NCBI RefSeq assembly: GCF_007747995.1
Contig: NZ_CP036276.1
Location: 5,075,001-5,139,000 of the forward strand
DNA length: 64,000 nt
Direction: 5' to 3'
From: Symmachiella dynata
GTDB lineage: Bacteria > Planctomycetota > Planctomycetia > Planctomycetales > Planctomycetaceae
Shown: piece after piece, positions 46,151 through 53,914 of the stretch
Position numbering within the stretch: position 1 is the first letter of the stretch
Layout of the letters: the number at the start of each line of letters is the position of its first letter
Translations under genes and position numbers: made by a program
The notes under the pieces: generated by a model
Told to the model about the DNA's origin: nothing
The model's input: only the letters and a program-made list of their open reading frames with translations
Databases searched by the model: none

Positions 46151-46172
46151 ATATGCATAAGCGGTGCATATT
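46150..46172. promoter_or_regulatory. NsrR-like palindromic operator
   Basis: Half-sites AATATGCATAA and CGGTGCATATT on either side of a central G: an 11-1-11 palindrome with the same layout as the enterobacterial NsrR consensus (AAnATGCATTT-n-AAATGCATnTT). The outer parts AAxATGCAT and TGCATxTT match exactly; the inner bases differ. It spans the likely transcription start. The inner arms form a perfect 9-bp inverted repeat (46149-46157 / 46165-46173). Binding is predicted, not shown. Confidence 0.7.
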
Positions 46173-46200
46173 TAGCTTGTTTCTCGAATTTGAGCTCCTC

Positions 46201-46629
46201 ATGCGACTGACAACCCAGACGGACTTCGCCTTGAGAACGCTGATGTATCTCGCGTCGACCAGAAAACGGACGACGGCGGCGGAGGTGGCGCAGCTCTATA
46301 AAATCTCCACCCACCATATGTCCAAAGTGGTGAACCAACTCGCGCGGTTGGGATATGTTCGCAGCATCCGGGGCATCGGCGGGGGCATCGAACTCGCTCA
46401 GCAACCCGAGGACGTCCGTCTGGGCGATGTGGTTGAAGCTTTTGAGGGAAACATGCATCTCCTGGATTGCGTTGCCACCGAAGACGTGTGCGCGATTCAA
46501 TCGTTTTGCAAACTGAAAGGCGTGCTGGCCGAAGCGGAGCGGATCCAGTTGGAGTATTTGAACAGCCTCACACTGGCGGACGTCATTCCGACAAAACGGC
46601 AATTCAGTCGCGTTGAATCTACCGGATAG
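46201..46629 (+). CDS. nsrR: Rrf2-family iron-sulfur regulator, NsrR-type
   Basis: A 142-aa winged-helix repressor of the Rrf2 family. It starts MRLTTQTDFALRTLMYLAST and has helix-turn-helix residues ISTHHMSKVVNQLARLGYVR, then the wing RGIGGGIELA. Three cysteines (Cys90, 97, 103) in LLDCVATEDVCAIQSFCKLK are placed like the cluster ligands of NsrR, and Asp8, the fourth ligand known in Streptomyces NsrR, is present. This favours an NO-sensitive [4Fe-4S] repressor over IscR. An NsrR-like operator lies 28 bp before the ATG at 46201, implying autoregulation. Six co-directional genes follow. IscR- or RirA-like roles remain possible. Confidence 0.82.
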   Translation: MRLTTQTDFALRTLMYLASTRKRTTAAEVAQLYKISTHHMSKVVNQLARLGYVRSIRGIGGGIELAQQPEDVRLGDVVEAFEGNMHLLDCVATEDVCAIQSFCKLKGVLAEAERIQLEYLNSLTLADVIPTKRQFSRVESTG

Positions 46630-46708
46630 TCATTCATCTGTTTGTTCCTTCCTTCGCCCCCCTACCCTGACCTCCCCCGACATTCACTATTATCCCCAGG
46701 AAGTTGAA

Positions 46709-47353
46709 ATGAAGCACCTTCCCGAATTGGCCGTTATTGCCATGATTGCCTCTGTAGCAATCGCAATGGCAACAATGGGACACTCGCGCGCCGCTGTGGC
46801 CGACGAAGCGGCCACCACTGAGCAAGCGACAGCGCCGGACAAAACCGCCCAGCCACGACCGGCCGGGAGTGCCGCGAAGAGGGGGGTGTCACTGGAGATT
46901 GCTCGCGATCGTGCGGAGGTCATGCACGATGTCTATGCAGCCACACTGGAAGTGCTGCATGAACGCTATTTTCACGGAGCGCGAGCCGCAGTTCCCGCCC
47001 GGGCTCTGCAGGATGTTTTCTCGACGATTCAGCACAAATCGAAGGTCGAAGCACGCTGGATATCGGTGAATATGGAGCCGATGAGCATCGACCACGAACC
47101 CAAAAGCGACTTTGAAAAGCGGGCGGCCCAAGCGATTTCTGCCGGCAAGGGACACCTGGATGTTGTCGAAGAGGGTTTCTATCGCCGCGCCGGCGCCATC
47201 CCGCTCGACGATGGATGTATTGGGTGCCATGCGGGCTTTGCCAAGAAACCAAATGGTGACCCAAAATTTGCCGGATTGGTCATCAGCGTCCCGCTCAGCA
47301 AACAGAAACCGGAACACCCCAAGACACAGAGCGACTCGCCGCGTCAGCAATAA
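46709..47353 (+). CDS. DUF3365 (Tll0287-type) c-haem sensor-like protein 1
   Basis: A 214-aa exported protein. The signal segment is LAVIAMIASVAIAMATMGHS. The DUF3365 domain begins near LEIARDRAEVMHDVYAATLE and carries one c-type haem motif, CIGCH, near residue 170 (PLDDGCIGCHAGFAKK), followed by the typical short end GLVISVPLSK. Proteins with this domain bind haem and are thought to sense redox state or NO at the cell envelope. An AGGAAG sequence precedes the ATG at 46709. First of three paralogues in the cluster; it lacks any transmembrane output module of its own. Confidence 0.82.
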   Translation: MKHLPELAVIAMIASVAIAMATMGHSRAAVADEAATTEQATAPDKTAQPRPAGSAAKRGVSLEIARDRAEVMHDVYAATLEVLHERYFHGARAAVPARALQDVFSTIQHKSKVEARWISVNMEPMSIDHEPKSDFEKRAAQAISAGKGHLDVVEEGFYRRAGAIPLDDGCIGCHAGFAKKPNGDPKFAGLVISVPLSKQKPEHPKTQSDSPRQQ

Positions 47354-47457
47354 TCGACCAAGCTTCGACGATAAATGCAGGTGGGCTCACTGCTCTTCAT
47401 GGCCATTGGTTGTCACTCTTAACCTTTTACCTCCAGAATTTGATGATCGGAAAAAAC

Positions 47458-48003
47458 ATGCAAAAAACGTACGCCATCCTATTTGGTGGGGCTATGCTGC
47501 TTGCCGTAGCCGCAATCGCTCTGACCGGAAACCGCAGTGCGGTGAACGGCGCGGAACAAAAAGGGCCGGACAAAGCGGCTGTGGAGCGGTCCAAAAAGAC
47601 GGTGCAGATGTTGGACAACATCTATAAGCAAACGATTGTGTTGATCACCGACAAGTACGTTCACGACGAGGACGATTTCGCCGCGGGAAGCGCGGCAGTG
47701 CTGTTGTTTAAAAACATCTCGGATTCAGGTTCCCACAAGGTGCGACTGATCGACGCCACAGGCGAGCCGTACGAAGAAAAGAATGTCGCGAATGACGATT
47801 TCGAGCGTGAAGGTATCAAGCGGCTGAAAGCCGGCGCTAAGATTCATGAGCAAGTGGTCACCGTCGACGGCAAACATCAATTACGGACTCTGACACCGGT
47901 GCCGGTGGTGATGGAGCGGTGTGTGATGTGCCATGGACATTATGCGGATGTGAAAAAAGGCGAACCGATCGGCGCGATTAGTTATACCCTGCCAATCGAG
48001 TAA
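47458..48003 (+). CDS. DUF3365 (Tll0287-type) c-haem sensor-like protein 2
   Basis: A 181-aa exported paralogue. The signal peptide is MQKTYAILFGGAMLLAVAAI. The domain has KTVQMLDNIYKQTIVLITDK and FKNISDSGSHKVRLIDATGE, then a haem motif VMERCVMCHGHYADVKKGEP and the closing GAISYTLPIE. It retains the RLIDATG block more typical of full DUF3365 domains than the other two copies. Start is either the ATG at 47458 or one five codons upstream (47443); the first was chosen because it begins the signal peptide with a basic residue. It lies 30 bp before the PAS gene. Confidence 0.8.
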   Translation: MQKTYAILFGGAMLLAVAAIALTGNRSAVNGAEQKGPDKAAVERSKKTVQMLDNIYKQTIVLITDKYVHDEDDFAAGSAAVLLFKNISDSGSHKVRLIDATGEPYEEKNVANDDFEREGIKRLKAGAKIHEQVVTVDGKHQLRTLTPVPVVMERCVMCHGHYADVKKGEPIGAISYTLPIE

Positions 48004-48033
48004 CCCCGAATTGTTGAGCGACAAAGCGGAACC

Positions 48034-48492
48034 ATGAATCGAACGATCGAATTCAAGACATTTGTTCATGCGGCGGGCGATGCGATGATTGCCGCCGACC
48101 CGGATGGTGTGATCGCCTTATGGAATCCCGCCGCTGAACGAATTTTCGGTTTTACGGCAGGCGAGGCGCTGGGGGAAACATTGGACCTTATCATCCCCGA
48201 GCGCTTTCGCCACCGGCATGGGGAGGGTTACCGGCAGGTTATGTCGAGTGGAACGACACGATATGGGCACGACGTCTTGCGTGTCCCGGCTCTGCATAAG
48301 CAGGGACACGTTCTTTCCGTAGCGTTTACCGTGACGCTACTCTTTTCGGCGGAGAAGGATGTTGACATGATCGTGGCTGTCGTGCGTGATGAAACCGAAT
48401 CATGGAACCAAACGCGGGCACTTCGCGAACAGCTCAAGGATTGCGAAACGCGTCTGGCCAAAACCCTAGGAAGCAGCTCAAACGTACCGTGA
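48034..48492 (+). CDS. Single PAS-domain protein
   Basis: A 152-aa cytoplasmic protein that is essentially one PAS domain (about residues 5-125), with DAMIAADPDGVIALWNPAAE and RIFGFTAGEALGETLDLIIP, then a short coiled C-terminus (NQTRALREQLKDCETRLAKT). It resembles FixL-type PAS domains. The His in PERFRHRHGEGYRQ (His62) aligns with the FixL haem-ligating His, though similar histidines occur in PAS domains without haem. It has no output domain, so it would need a partner. Its stop overlaps the GTG start of the next DUF3365 gene by four bases. Confidence 0.82.
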   Translation: MNRTIEFKTFVHAAGDAMIAADPDGVIALWNPAAERIFGFTAGEALGETLDLIIPERFRHRHGEGYRQVMSSGTTRYGHDVLRVPALHKQGHVLSVAFTVTLLFSAEKDVDMIVAVVRDETESWNQTRALREQLKDCETRLAKTLGSSSNVP

Positions 48493-49061
48493 ATAGAAAA
48501 CTAAATATCATACTGTTGTTGGCAGCGGTCCTGCCAGGCGCCGTGGTGCTATCGCCGGGTCGATTTGGATCGCCGACAAGTCGCATCATTGCAGCGGATG
48601 AAGCGGGCGACAACAAACAAGCCCAGGACGATTTACCGACGACCGTCCTTGAGGCCCGCGGTCGCGCGCGGCTGTTACATGAAACGATTCATGGAGCATT
48701 GCAGGTGGTGCATCGCGATTTTTTCCTGGAAGATGATAGTGTGATGATCCCCTCCCAGTCGCTGGAGGATGTCTTCTTGGAGTTGGCACGCGGTCATCAC
48801 GTTACGCTGAAATGGCTGGTGGTCAACGGAGGCGTAATGAACGTCGATCACAAACCGGCCGACGCATTCGAAAGAAACGCGGTCGCCGCTCTGGCCGATG
48901 GTAAAAAAGAGTTCGAAGCCACTGAGGGGAATACGTTTCGATATGCCGGCACGATTCGCTTGGCGTCGCGGTGCCTGAAGTGTCACGTCCCGAACCGAAC
49001 CGACACCAAAGACCGCACGGCCGGACTGGTCATTAGCATGCCGTTGAAAAAACCAGAATGA
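48489..49061 (+). CDS. DUF3365 (Tll0287-type) c-haem sensor-like protein 3
   Basis: A 190-aa exported paralogue starting at a GTG that overlaps the PAS-gene stop (GTGA), a strong sign of translational coupling. The signal segment is LNIILLLAAVLPGAVVLS. The domain contains EARGRARLLHETIHGALQVV, which parallels LEIARDRAEVMHDVYAATLE in copy 1, and LEDVFLELARGHHVTLKWLV. The haem motif is SRCLKCHVPNRTD, close to the end, followed by AGLVISMPLKK. It is closer to copy 1 than to copy 2. Confidence 0.8.
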   Translation: MNRKLNIILLLAAVLPGAVVLSPGRFGSPTSRIIAADEAGDNKQAQDDLPTTVLEARGRARLLHETIHGALQVVHRDFFLEDDSVMIPSQSLEDVFLELARGHHVTLKWLVVNGGVMNVDHKPADAFERNAVAALADGKKEFEATEGNTFRYAGTIRLASRCLKCHVPNRTDTKDRTAGLVISMPLKKPE

Positions 49062-49071
49062 GGAGTTGGAA

Positions 49072-49539
49072 ATGCTCTACACCAATCTACTCAATGAATA
49101 CGCCTCAGCTCCGGAGATATTGCGGGAGACCGTGGCGGGAATGACGACCGAGCAACTCGATGCGGTGCCGATTCCTGGAAAATGGTCGACACGGCAAGTC
49201 ATCTGCCACATTGCCGACTTCGAAACCGTTTATGCCGACCGAATGAAACGGGTCATCGCCGAGAGCGAGCCGACGTTTTTCGGCGGAGATCCTGACACGT
49301 TTGCAGCCCATTTGGCCTATGGCCAGCGCGAAGTCGGTGATGAAATCCAGCTGATTGAATCCGTGCGGGGCCAGATGGCGCGGATCTTGCGGACATTAAG
49401 TTCCAAAGATTTTCGCCGCGAGGGAATTCATTCCGAAAACGGTCAGGTTTCACTAGGCTTATTATTGGAAGGCATCACCGAACACATTCCGCATCATCTT
49501 CACTTTATCAAAGAAAAGCAAAAGGCGCTGAAATTGTAA
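49072..49539 (+). CDS. DinB-family protein
   Basis: A 155-aa four-helix-bundle protein of the DinB/YfiT type, whose members bind a divalent metal and include thiol-dependent transferases. The expected metal-binding histidines are visible: one in VICHIADFETVYADR (about residue 50) and a cluster EHIPHHLHFI near the C-terminus. GKWSTRQVICHIAD is the usual first-helix motif. The ATG at 49072 has a GAGGAG ribosome-binding sequence six bases upstream; a TTG at 49066 is rejected. It is the only non-haem, non-sensor member of the cluster; it may use a small thiol. Confidence 0.85.
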   Translation: MLYTNLLNEYASAPEILRETVAGMTTEQLDAVPIPGKWSTRQVICHIADFETVYADRMKRVIAESEPTFFGGDPDTFAAHLAYGQREVGDEIQLIESVRGQMARILRTLSSKDFRREGIHSENGQVSLGLLLEGITEHIPHHLHFIKEKQKALKL

Positions 49540-49552
49540 CCTGCAATCGCGG

Positions 49553-49576
49553 CGCCGATGCAACCAGGCATCGGCG
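49553..49576. other. Intergenic hairpin between dinB-like and cytochrome-like genes
   Basis: Nine-bp perfect stem CGCCGATGC/GCATCGGCG with loop AACCAG. There is no T-tract, so it may modulate expression or mark an attenuator rather than fully terminate transcription. Confidence 0.5.
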
Positions 49577-49614
49577 GTAACGATTCGCCTTGCTCTCTGT
49601 AAAGCCATTGCATC

Positions 49615-50961
49615 ATGAACTGCCTCATTAGAAACAATGTGAACGTCCCCACCCCTGTGCCTCGATATCTCGGGCAAACAGTTGTCGTGTGGGGCATCGC
49701 AACGGCGATTTTGTTCGGCCTCAATGCGAATGCGTTGGCGCAGTTGGAATTCGAGAAAGCGCCGATCAATTATGGCGACGCTCCCACCGAGAACCCTATC
49801 AGCGAATTGCAGTCCAAACTCGATGCGGGACAAGTCCGGCTTGAATTCGATGAACAGCGGGGCTATTTGCCAGCTGTGTTGAAGTTGTTGGACATTTCGC
49901 CTGCGTCGCAGGTGTTGGTGAAATCAAAAACCAGCTTTCAGTTGCGGCGCATCTCGCCGAGACACCCCCGCGCGCTGTATTTCAACGACGAATCGTATAT
50001 CGGCTGGGTGCAAGGTGGCGATGTCTTAGAAGTGATGACGACTGATCCACAACTAGGAGAAGTGTTTTATACACTCTCCCAGGACCTGGACGAGCCGCCG
50101 CAATTCGTACGTGATCAAGGCCAATGCATTATCTGTCATGCGTCGTCGCGCACTCAGGGCGTGCCGGGCGGCCTGGTTCGATCGGCCTTTGTGGATGCGG
50201 GCGGACAACCCCATTTTGGTTCTGGAACGTTCAACATCGACCATCGCAGCCCGTTTGAAAAACGTTGGGGCGGTTGGTACGTCACCGGTACGCATGGGAC
50301 GATGCGACATATGGGAAATGTCGTCTCGGAGAATAAGCGAAAACCGGAAGAACTGGATCGAGAAGCGGGAGCAAACGTCACGGATCTTTCCGGACGATTT
50401 AATGTCTCCCCTTATCTAACGCCGCATAGCGATATTGTCGCTTTGATGGTTTTAGAACACCAAACCCAAATGCAGAACTTTCTCACACTCGCGAATTTTG
50501 AAAGCCGCTACACGGCACATTCCGACAGCATTATGAATGCCGCTCTGGATCGACCGCCGGAATACGAGAGTGGTGCCACCAAACGTCGCACCGCGGCGGC
50601 GGGCGAAAAGCTGCTGCGGTATTTGTTGTTCGCTGACGAATTCCAGCTCACAGCGCCCGTGAAAGGAACGACGGAATTTGCGGCTGAGTTTTCCCAGCAG
50701 GGTCCGCGGGATAGTCGCGGACGTTCGTTGCGTGACTTTGATCTGCAAACCCGGATGTTTAAGTATCCCTGCAGCTATTTGATTTACTCAGCTTCATTTG
50801 ACCAACTCCCGGATCCCGTAAAACGATACGTCGTCCGACGGCTTAAGGAAGTGCTCACTGCTCAAGACACGAATGACGATTTCTCAAACCTCACAGCCGA
50901 AGATCGTCAAGCAATCCTCGAAATTTTGACTGAGACCAAACCTGATTTGTGGCAGCCCTAA
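49615..50961 (+). CDS. Secreted single-haem c-type protein of unknown function
   Basis: A 448-aa exported protein. The signal region is TVVVWGIATAILFGLNANAL. It has one haem motif, QGQCIICHASSRTQ, near residue 172, then GLVRSAFVDAGGQPHFGSG, and a His-rich stretch GTHGTMRHMGN (about 225) that could provide an axial ligand. The rest resembles no cytochrome I know. Met and His residues (VLEHQTQMQNFL) are plentiful. Long planctomycete proteins with this pattern are annotated only as hypothetical. It is the last gene of the co-directional cluster. ATG at 49615 has no strong ribosome-binding site. Confidence 0.75.
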   Translation: MNCLIRNNVNVPTPVPRYLGQTVVVWGIATAILFGLNANALAQLEFEKAPINYGDAPTENPISELQSKLDAGQVRLEFDEQRGYLPAVLKLLDISPASQVLVKSKTSFQLRRISPRHPRALYFNDESYIGWVQGGDVLEVMTTDPQLGEVFYTLSQDLDEPPQFVRDQGQCIICHASSRTQGVPGGLVRSAFVDAGGQPHFGSGTFNIDHRSPFEKRWGGWYVTGTHGTMRHMGNVVSENKRKPEELDREAGANVTDLSGRFNVSPYLTPHSDIVALMVLEHQTQMQNFLTLANFESRYTAHSDSIMNAALDRPPEYESGATKRRTAAAGEKLLRYLLFADEFQLTAPVKGTTEFAAEFSQQGPRDSRGRSLRDFDLQTRMFKYPCSYLIYSASFDQLPDPVKRYVVRRLKEVLTAQDTNDDFSNLTAEDRQAILEILTETKPDLWQP

Positions 50962-51009
50962 CCCGAGCCCGGCGATCATGCGATTCTACTGACCAATGAA
51001 CGTCCCGAA

Positions 51010-51228
51010 TCAGGACGATGATGCGCCGGTTTCGTCATCACGGTCCGCCATGATGACTTGGCGCAGTTGCTGCAAAACCGAATTGGGTTCCTGTCCCGCT
51101 TGTTGGCAGGCATAGTCCAACGAGATTCCGCCGCAGGAATAGTCGATTCCCAATTTCTGAAAGACTGCCAACGACTGCGGGTACTCGATCACCCAATCGG
51201 GGACGCTGGTTTCCAGGTCACATTGCAT
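51010..51228 (-). CDS. Free-standing ScdA/RIC N-terminal domain (DUF542)
   Basis: A 72-aa cytoplasmic protein that matches the N-terminal domain of iron-sulfur-repair proteins (RIC/YtfE/ScdA/NorA): TSVPDWVIEYPQSLAVFQKL followed by GIDYSCGGISLDYACQQAGQ, with the characteristic Asp-Tyr-x-Cys-x-Gly motif. The hemerythrin-like di-iron domain that normally follows is missing. RIC proteins are induced by NO and repair damaged clusters; a solo domain is sometimes found with NsrR-controlled genes. ATG at 51228. It faces the cytochrome-like gene, converging at 48 bp. Confidence 0.88.
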   Translation of the reverse strand: MQCDLETSVPDWVIEYPQSLAVFQKLGIDYSCGGISLDYACQQAGQEPNSVLQQLRQVIMADRDDETGASSS

Positions 51229-51393
51229 CGAAAAATCGCGCCTCTCGCTGATATGAATTCCCCTACTCGAACGAGGCGTACGTTTGCACTGGCCCCGCCA
51301 GCGATGAATTTTACCATACGCATCGCCATCAGCCCAATGCTTTAGTTCTAATCGGTAAGCGTGACCGTATAGCAGTTACACTTTAGCCGGCGG

Positions 51394-52260
51394 CTATTTG
51401 GTAGAACCGCGTTCTCCACTTGTTGCGCCTTCAGGGCCAGTGATTGCGTATCTGACAACGTAGGTCTTCGCAGCAATTTCCAAATCGGCTGTGGGGGTGT
51501 GCATCTGCTGGAGTCCACCTAGAAAGGCAGTCGGAGAAGTCTCCGCAGTGCGCCACTCGAACCAAACATCGGGGGTGTCGCCGGTCAGTTGAAAGCGGAT
51601 TGCCTGACCGGGTGTCCGTTCAACGGCCGCCACACGCAGCGTGGTATTCGGAATGCGGGCATCACCGAGCATCAGGAGGGTCCGAGGTTCGCCATAAGGA
51701 TAAGCGAGAAACGCGCCGAAACCGGCGATCTCTCCCCCTTGGTCGGGCCACGCATCATTGAGTTGCTGTGCAAACTCGCTGACCGACTCAGCATACTGTG
51801 CCAGTTCGGCCGATTGTCCGCGGAGTCGGATGACGTCCCAGTTCGTGCCCAGCAACCCCCATCCCATTGCCAGCAACAATCCGAAGACTGGAAGGGCAAA
51901 ACGCTCACGGCCGCGCCCCCAATAGGCAGCGGCCGCTGCGAGGACGAGCGTGAGACTCGCCAACAGGTTTCCAAACTGTGCGGCCCCTTGCGACGCAGCC
52001 GAGTCTGCCTTACTCACGACGATCGGCACATACTCCCCCCACGGCTGCGACCACCATCGGAGTTTGCCCAAGAGGGGCGACGTGTCGGCTGGAGCATTTC
52101 TGTCAAAGTAGAACAAGCCAATCAGAGTCACCAATGCGATCGCGTTGATCATGATCAATGACCAGATGATACGGCGCCCGGTGGATCTGTATTCCCCTCC
52201 ACGGGGCCAATCCTCACTGATGGCGATGTTACCAACCGGACTTTTGCCGGCTGCCGTCAT
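51394..52260 (-). CDS. Membrane protein of unknown function
   Basis: A 288-aa protein. One N-terminal helix (IIWSLIMINAIALVTLIGLF) and two more in the middle (LLASLTLVLAAAAAYWG; FALPVFGLLLAMGWGLLG) frame a periplasmic loop. The C-terminal half is soluble (ELAQYAESVSEFAQQLNDAW; GEPRTLLMLGDARIPNTTLR). The ATG at 52260 overlaps the upstream gene stop (ATGA), fixing the start and coupling it to the prenyltransferase-fold gene. Function unknown. Confidence 0.66.
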   Translation of the reverse strand: MTAAGKSPVGNIAISEDWPRGGEYRSTGRRIIWSLIMINAIALVTLIGLFYFDRNAPADTSPLLGKLRWWSQPWGEYVPIVVSKADSAASQGAAQFGNLLASLTLVLAAAAAYWGRGRERFALPVFGLLLAMGWGLLGTNWDVIRLRGQSAELAQYAESVSEFAQQLNDAWPDQGGEIAGFGAFLAYPYGEPRTLLMLGDARIPNTTLRVAAVERTPGQAIRFQLTGDTPDVWFEWRTAETSPTAFLGGLQQMHTPTADLEIAAKTYVVRYAITGPEGATSGERGSTK

Positions 52261-53378
52261 TTCGATTCTCCCTTCGCATGCGCGAGCGAAAGCAATGCGA
52301 ACGCCGTGCACAGCCTTGGATCGTTCTCAAACCACTGCCGGTTCTCGTTCACCCAAGACCCGTCGGGACGCTGCGACTTGGCGAGTTGCTGCACTAGGTC
52401 GGTTCGCCAAGTCTGCTCGCCATCGGGCGTGGTAATGACATCCAATCCCGAGGCTTCGAGAGCGGAACCCAGCGTGTTGTAGTAGTAGAACAGCCCGGCG
52501 CGTCCTTGGCCCGGATTCTTACTGACCGAGTAATGTTGCGAAATCCATTTGAGGGCGGCCTTGGCCCGCGGGTCATCCTTGGTCAGGCCGGAGTAAACCA
52601 AGCTTTTGAACCCGGCATAGGTCATCGAACCGTAACTCCGCAGCCCCCCGTTGGGTGTGTACCGCTCCGACGTCGAGGGATCGACCTTTTCAGTGGGGAT
52701 CACATAGTAGAAGCCCCCGTCGTTGACTTTGTCGGCAAACTGCGTGTCGTTCCCCTCTCCTTCGAGGTTTTGGCAACGGGAGACGAAGAGCAGTGCTCGC
52801 TGCAAGGCCACATCATTGGAGGGTGTGTCTACCGCGTGCAACGCCTCGATCAAAAATGCGGTGTTGGACAAATCCGGCCGTTCCTTGCCGCTGTAACCGA
52901 CGCCGCCGAAATGCGGGTCGGCCTTGTCGATTCCATCGCCGGCGCCGATCTGCAGTCCGCGAACAAACCGCTCCGCGTTCTTCAAGGCCGTGTCGTACCG
53001 CCCGTCACCGGCAACACGATTCGCCTCTGCGAGCGCCATGATTGCTACGCACGTCTCATAGTTGCGTAACCGGTCGCTGGCATAGATCCCGCCATCGGTC
53101 TGGATTTTACTTTCGAGGTATTTAAGCCCCCGCGTAACGAGTGGGTCGTTCAGCTTGAGCCCGTTACGCAGACCAGCGGTAATGGCGAGCGATGTGACTC
53201 CCGAGCCAACTCGCGGCGAGATCGCCCCATCTGCATCCTGCCCTTTATCACGGAGAAAAGTCAGCCCTTTCTTGACGATGTCGGCTCGTTGCGCTTCGAC
53301 GGAGCTTGGAGACGAAAGCGTTTCCGCCTCAGGCGGCGCGGCCAATAGTGCGGTCGTCAATAGGATGTTCATGATCAT
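52257..53378 (-). CDS. Secreted prenyltransferase/squalene-cyclase-fold protein
   Basis: A 373-aa exported alpha/alpha-toroid protein, similar to squalene-hopene cyclase repeats. It has KGLTFLRDKGQDADGAISPR, GLKYLESKIQTDGGIYASDR, NGGLRSYGSMTYAGFKSLVY and LAKSQRPDGSWVNENRQWFE, i.e. the W/G-rich QW-like repeats (DGSW). No catalytic DxDD motif is present, so it is not a cyclase; planctomycete homologues are of unknown use. Signal peptide within MIMNILLTTALLAAPPEAE. The ATG at 53378 was preferred over a much longer frame (to 53513). It is coupled to the membrane protein downstream by ATGA. Confidence 0.8.
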   Translation of the reverse strand: MIMNILLTTALLAAPPEAETLSSPSSVEAQRADIVKKGLTFLRDKGQDADGAISPRVGSGVTSLAITAGLRNGLKLNDPLVTRGLKYLESKIQTDGGIYASDRLRNYETCVAIMALAEANRVAGDGRYDTALKNAERFVRGLQIGAGDGIDKADPHFGGVGYSGKERPDLSNTAFLIEALHAVDTPSNDVALQRALLFVSRCQNLEGEGNDTQFADKVNDGGFYYVIPTEKVDPSTSERYTPNGGLRSYGSMTYAGFKSLVYSGLTKDDPRAKAALKWISQHYSVSKNPGQGRAGLFYYYNTLGSALEASGLDVITTPDGEQTWRTDLVQQLAKSQRPDGSWVNENRQWFENDPRLCTAFALLSLAHAKGESK

Positions 53379-53663
53379 GGTCGATCTCTCTTGGAAAAGC
53401 AGCTTGGTTCGGGGGGGAGAACAGCACAAACGACCGTTTAGCGTTTCGTTGCCGCAATCCGGTTTAAAGTGACTCCGCTTCTCATGTGAAAAACGTAGGG
53501 AGAAGTAAATCATTCATCGCAAGATTCGATGCAAATAGTGTTCCAGTCGCGTGTTGTTGAATTCACCGCGGGATTGTCCACTTGACGCCGAAACCTGGCG
53601 AATTTTTCGCCACCGGTGGCCAATTATTCGCCGGGGTGCCTCTCGGTGAAATGATTCCTGGGT

Positions 53664-53741
53664 TGGGTGCCCAAGCTTGGCCCGTGCAAAACCAAATCTC
53701 GTAAGTCCTTAGAAAACAGTGGCAAAGCCAGTGGTACCCCA
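53664..53741. repeat. Dispersed inverted-repeat element family A, copy 4
   Basis: GGGTGCCCAAGCTTGGCCCG, centre TGCAAAACCAAATC, then CAGTGGCAAAGCCAGTGGTA. The right arm and centre match the copy at 5803-5880; the left arm carries a run of substitutions. Confidence 0.7.
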
Positions 53742-53914
53742 AATCTTAAGTTTCACAGAGCACTAGCCACTCTGAGCATCCGGCACCGCTTTTGGCCGGA
53801 TGTCGAACCATTTTGGACCTGTAGCCACGGTTCTGCCGCCAATCTCCTGAATCTGCGATTCCGGAGGTCTCGTGACGTTGGTCGTAACCGTCGCTTTCTG
53901 ATAAAACTACGCCC

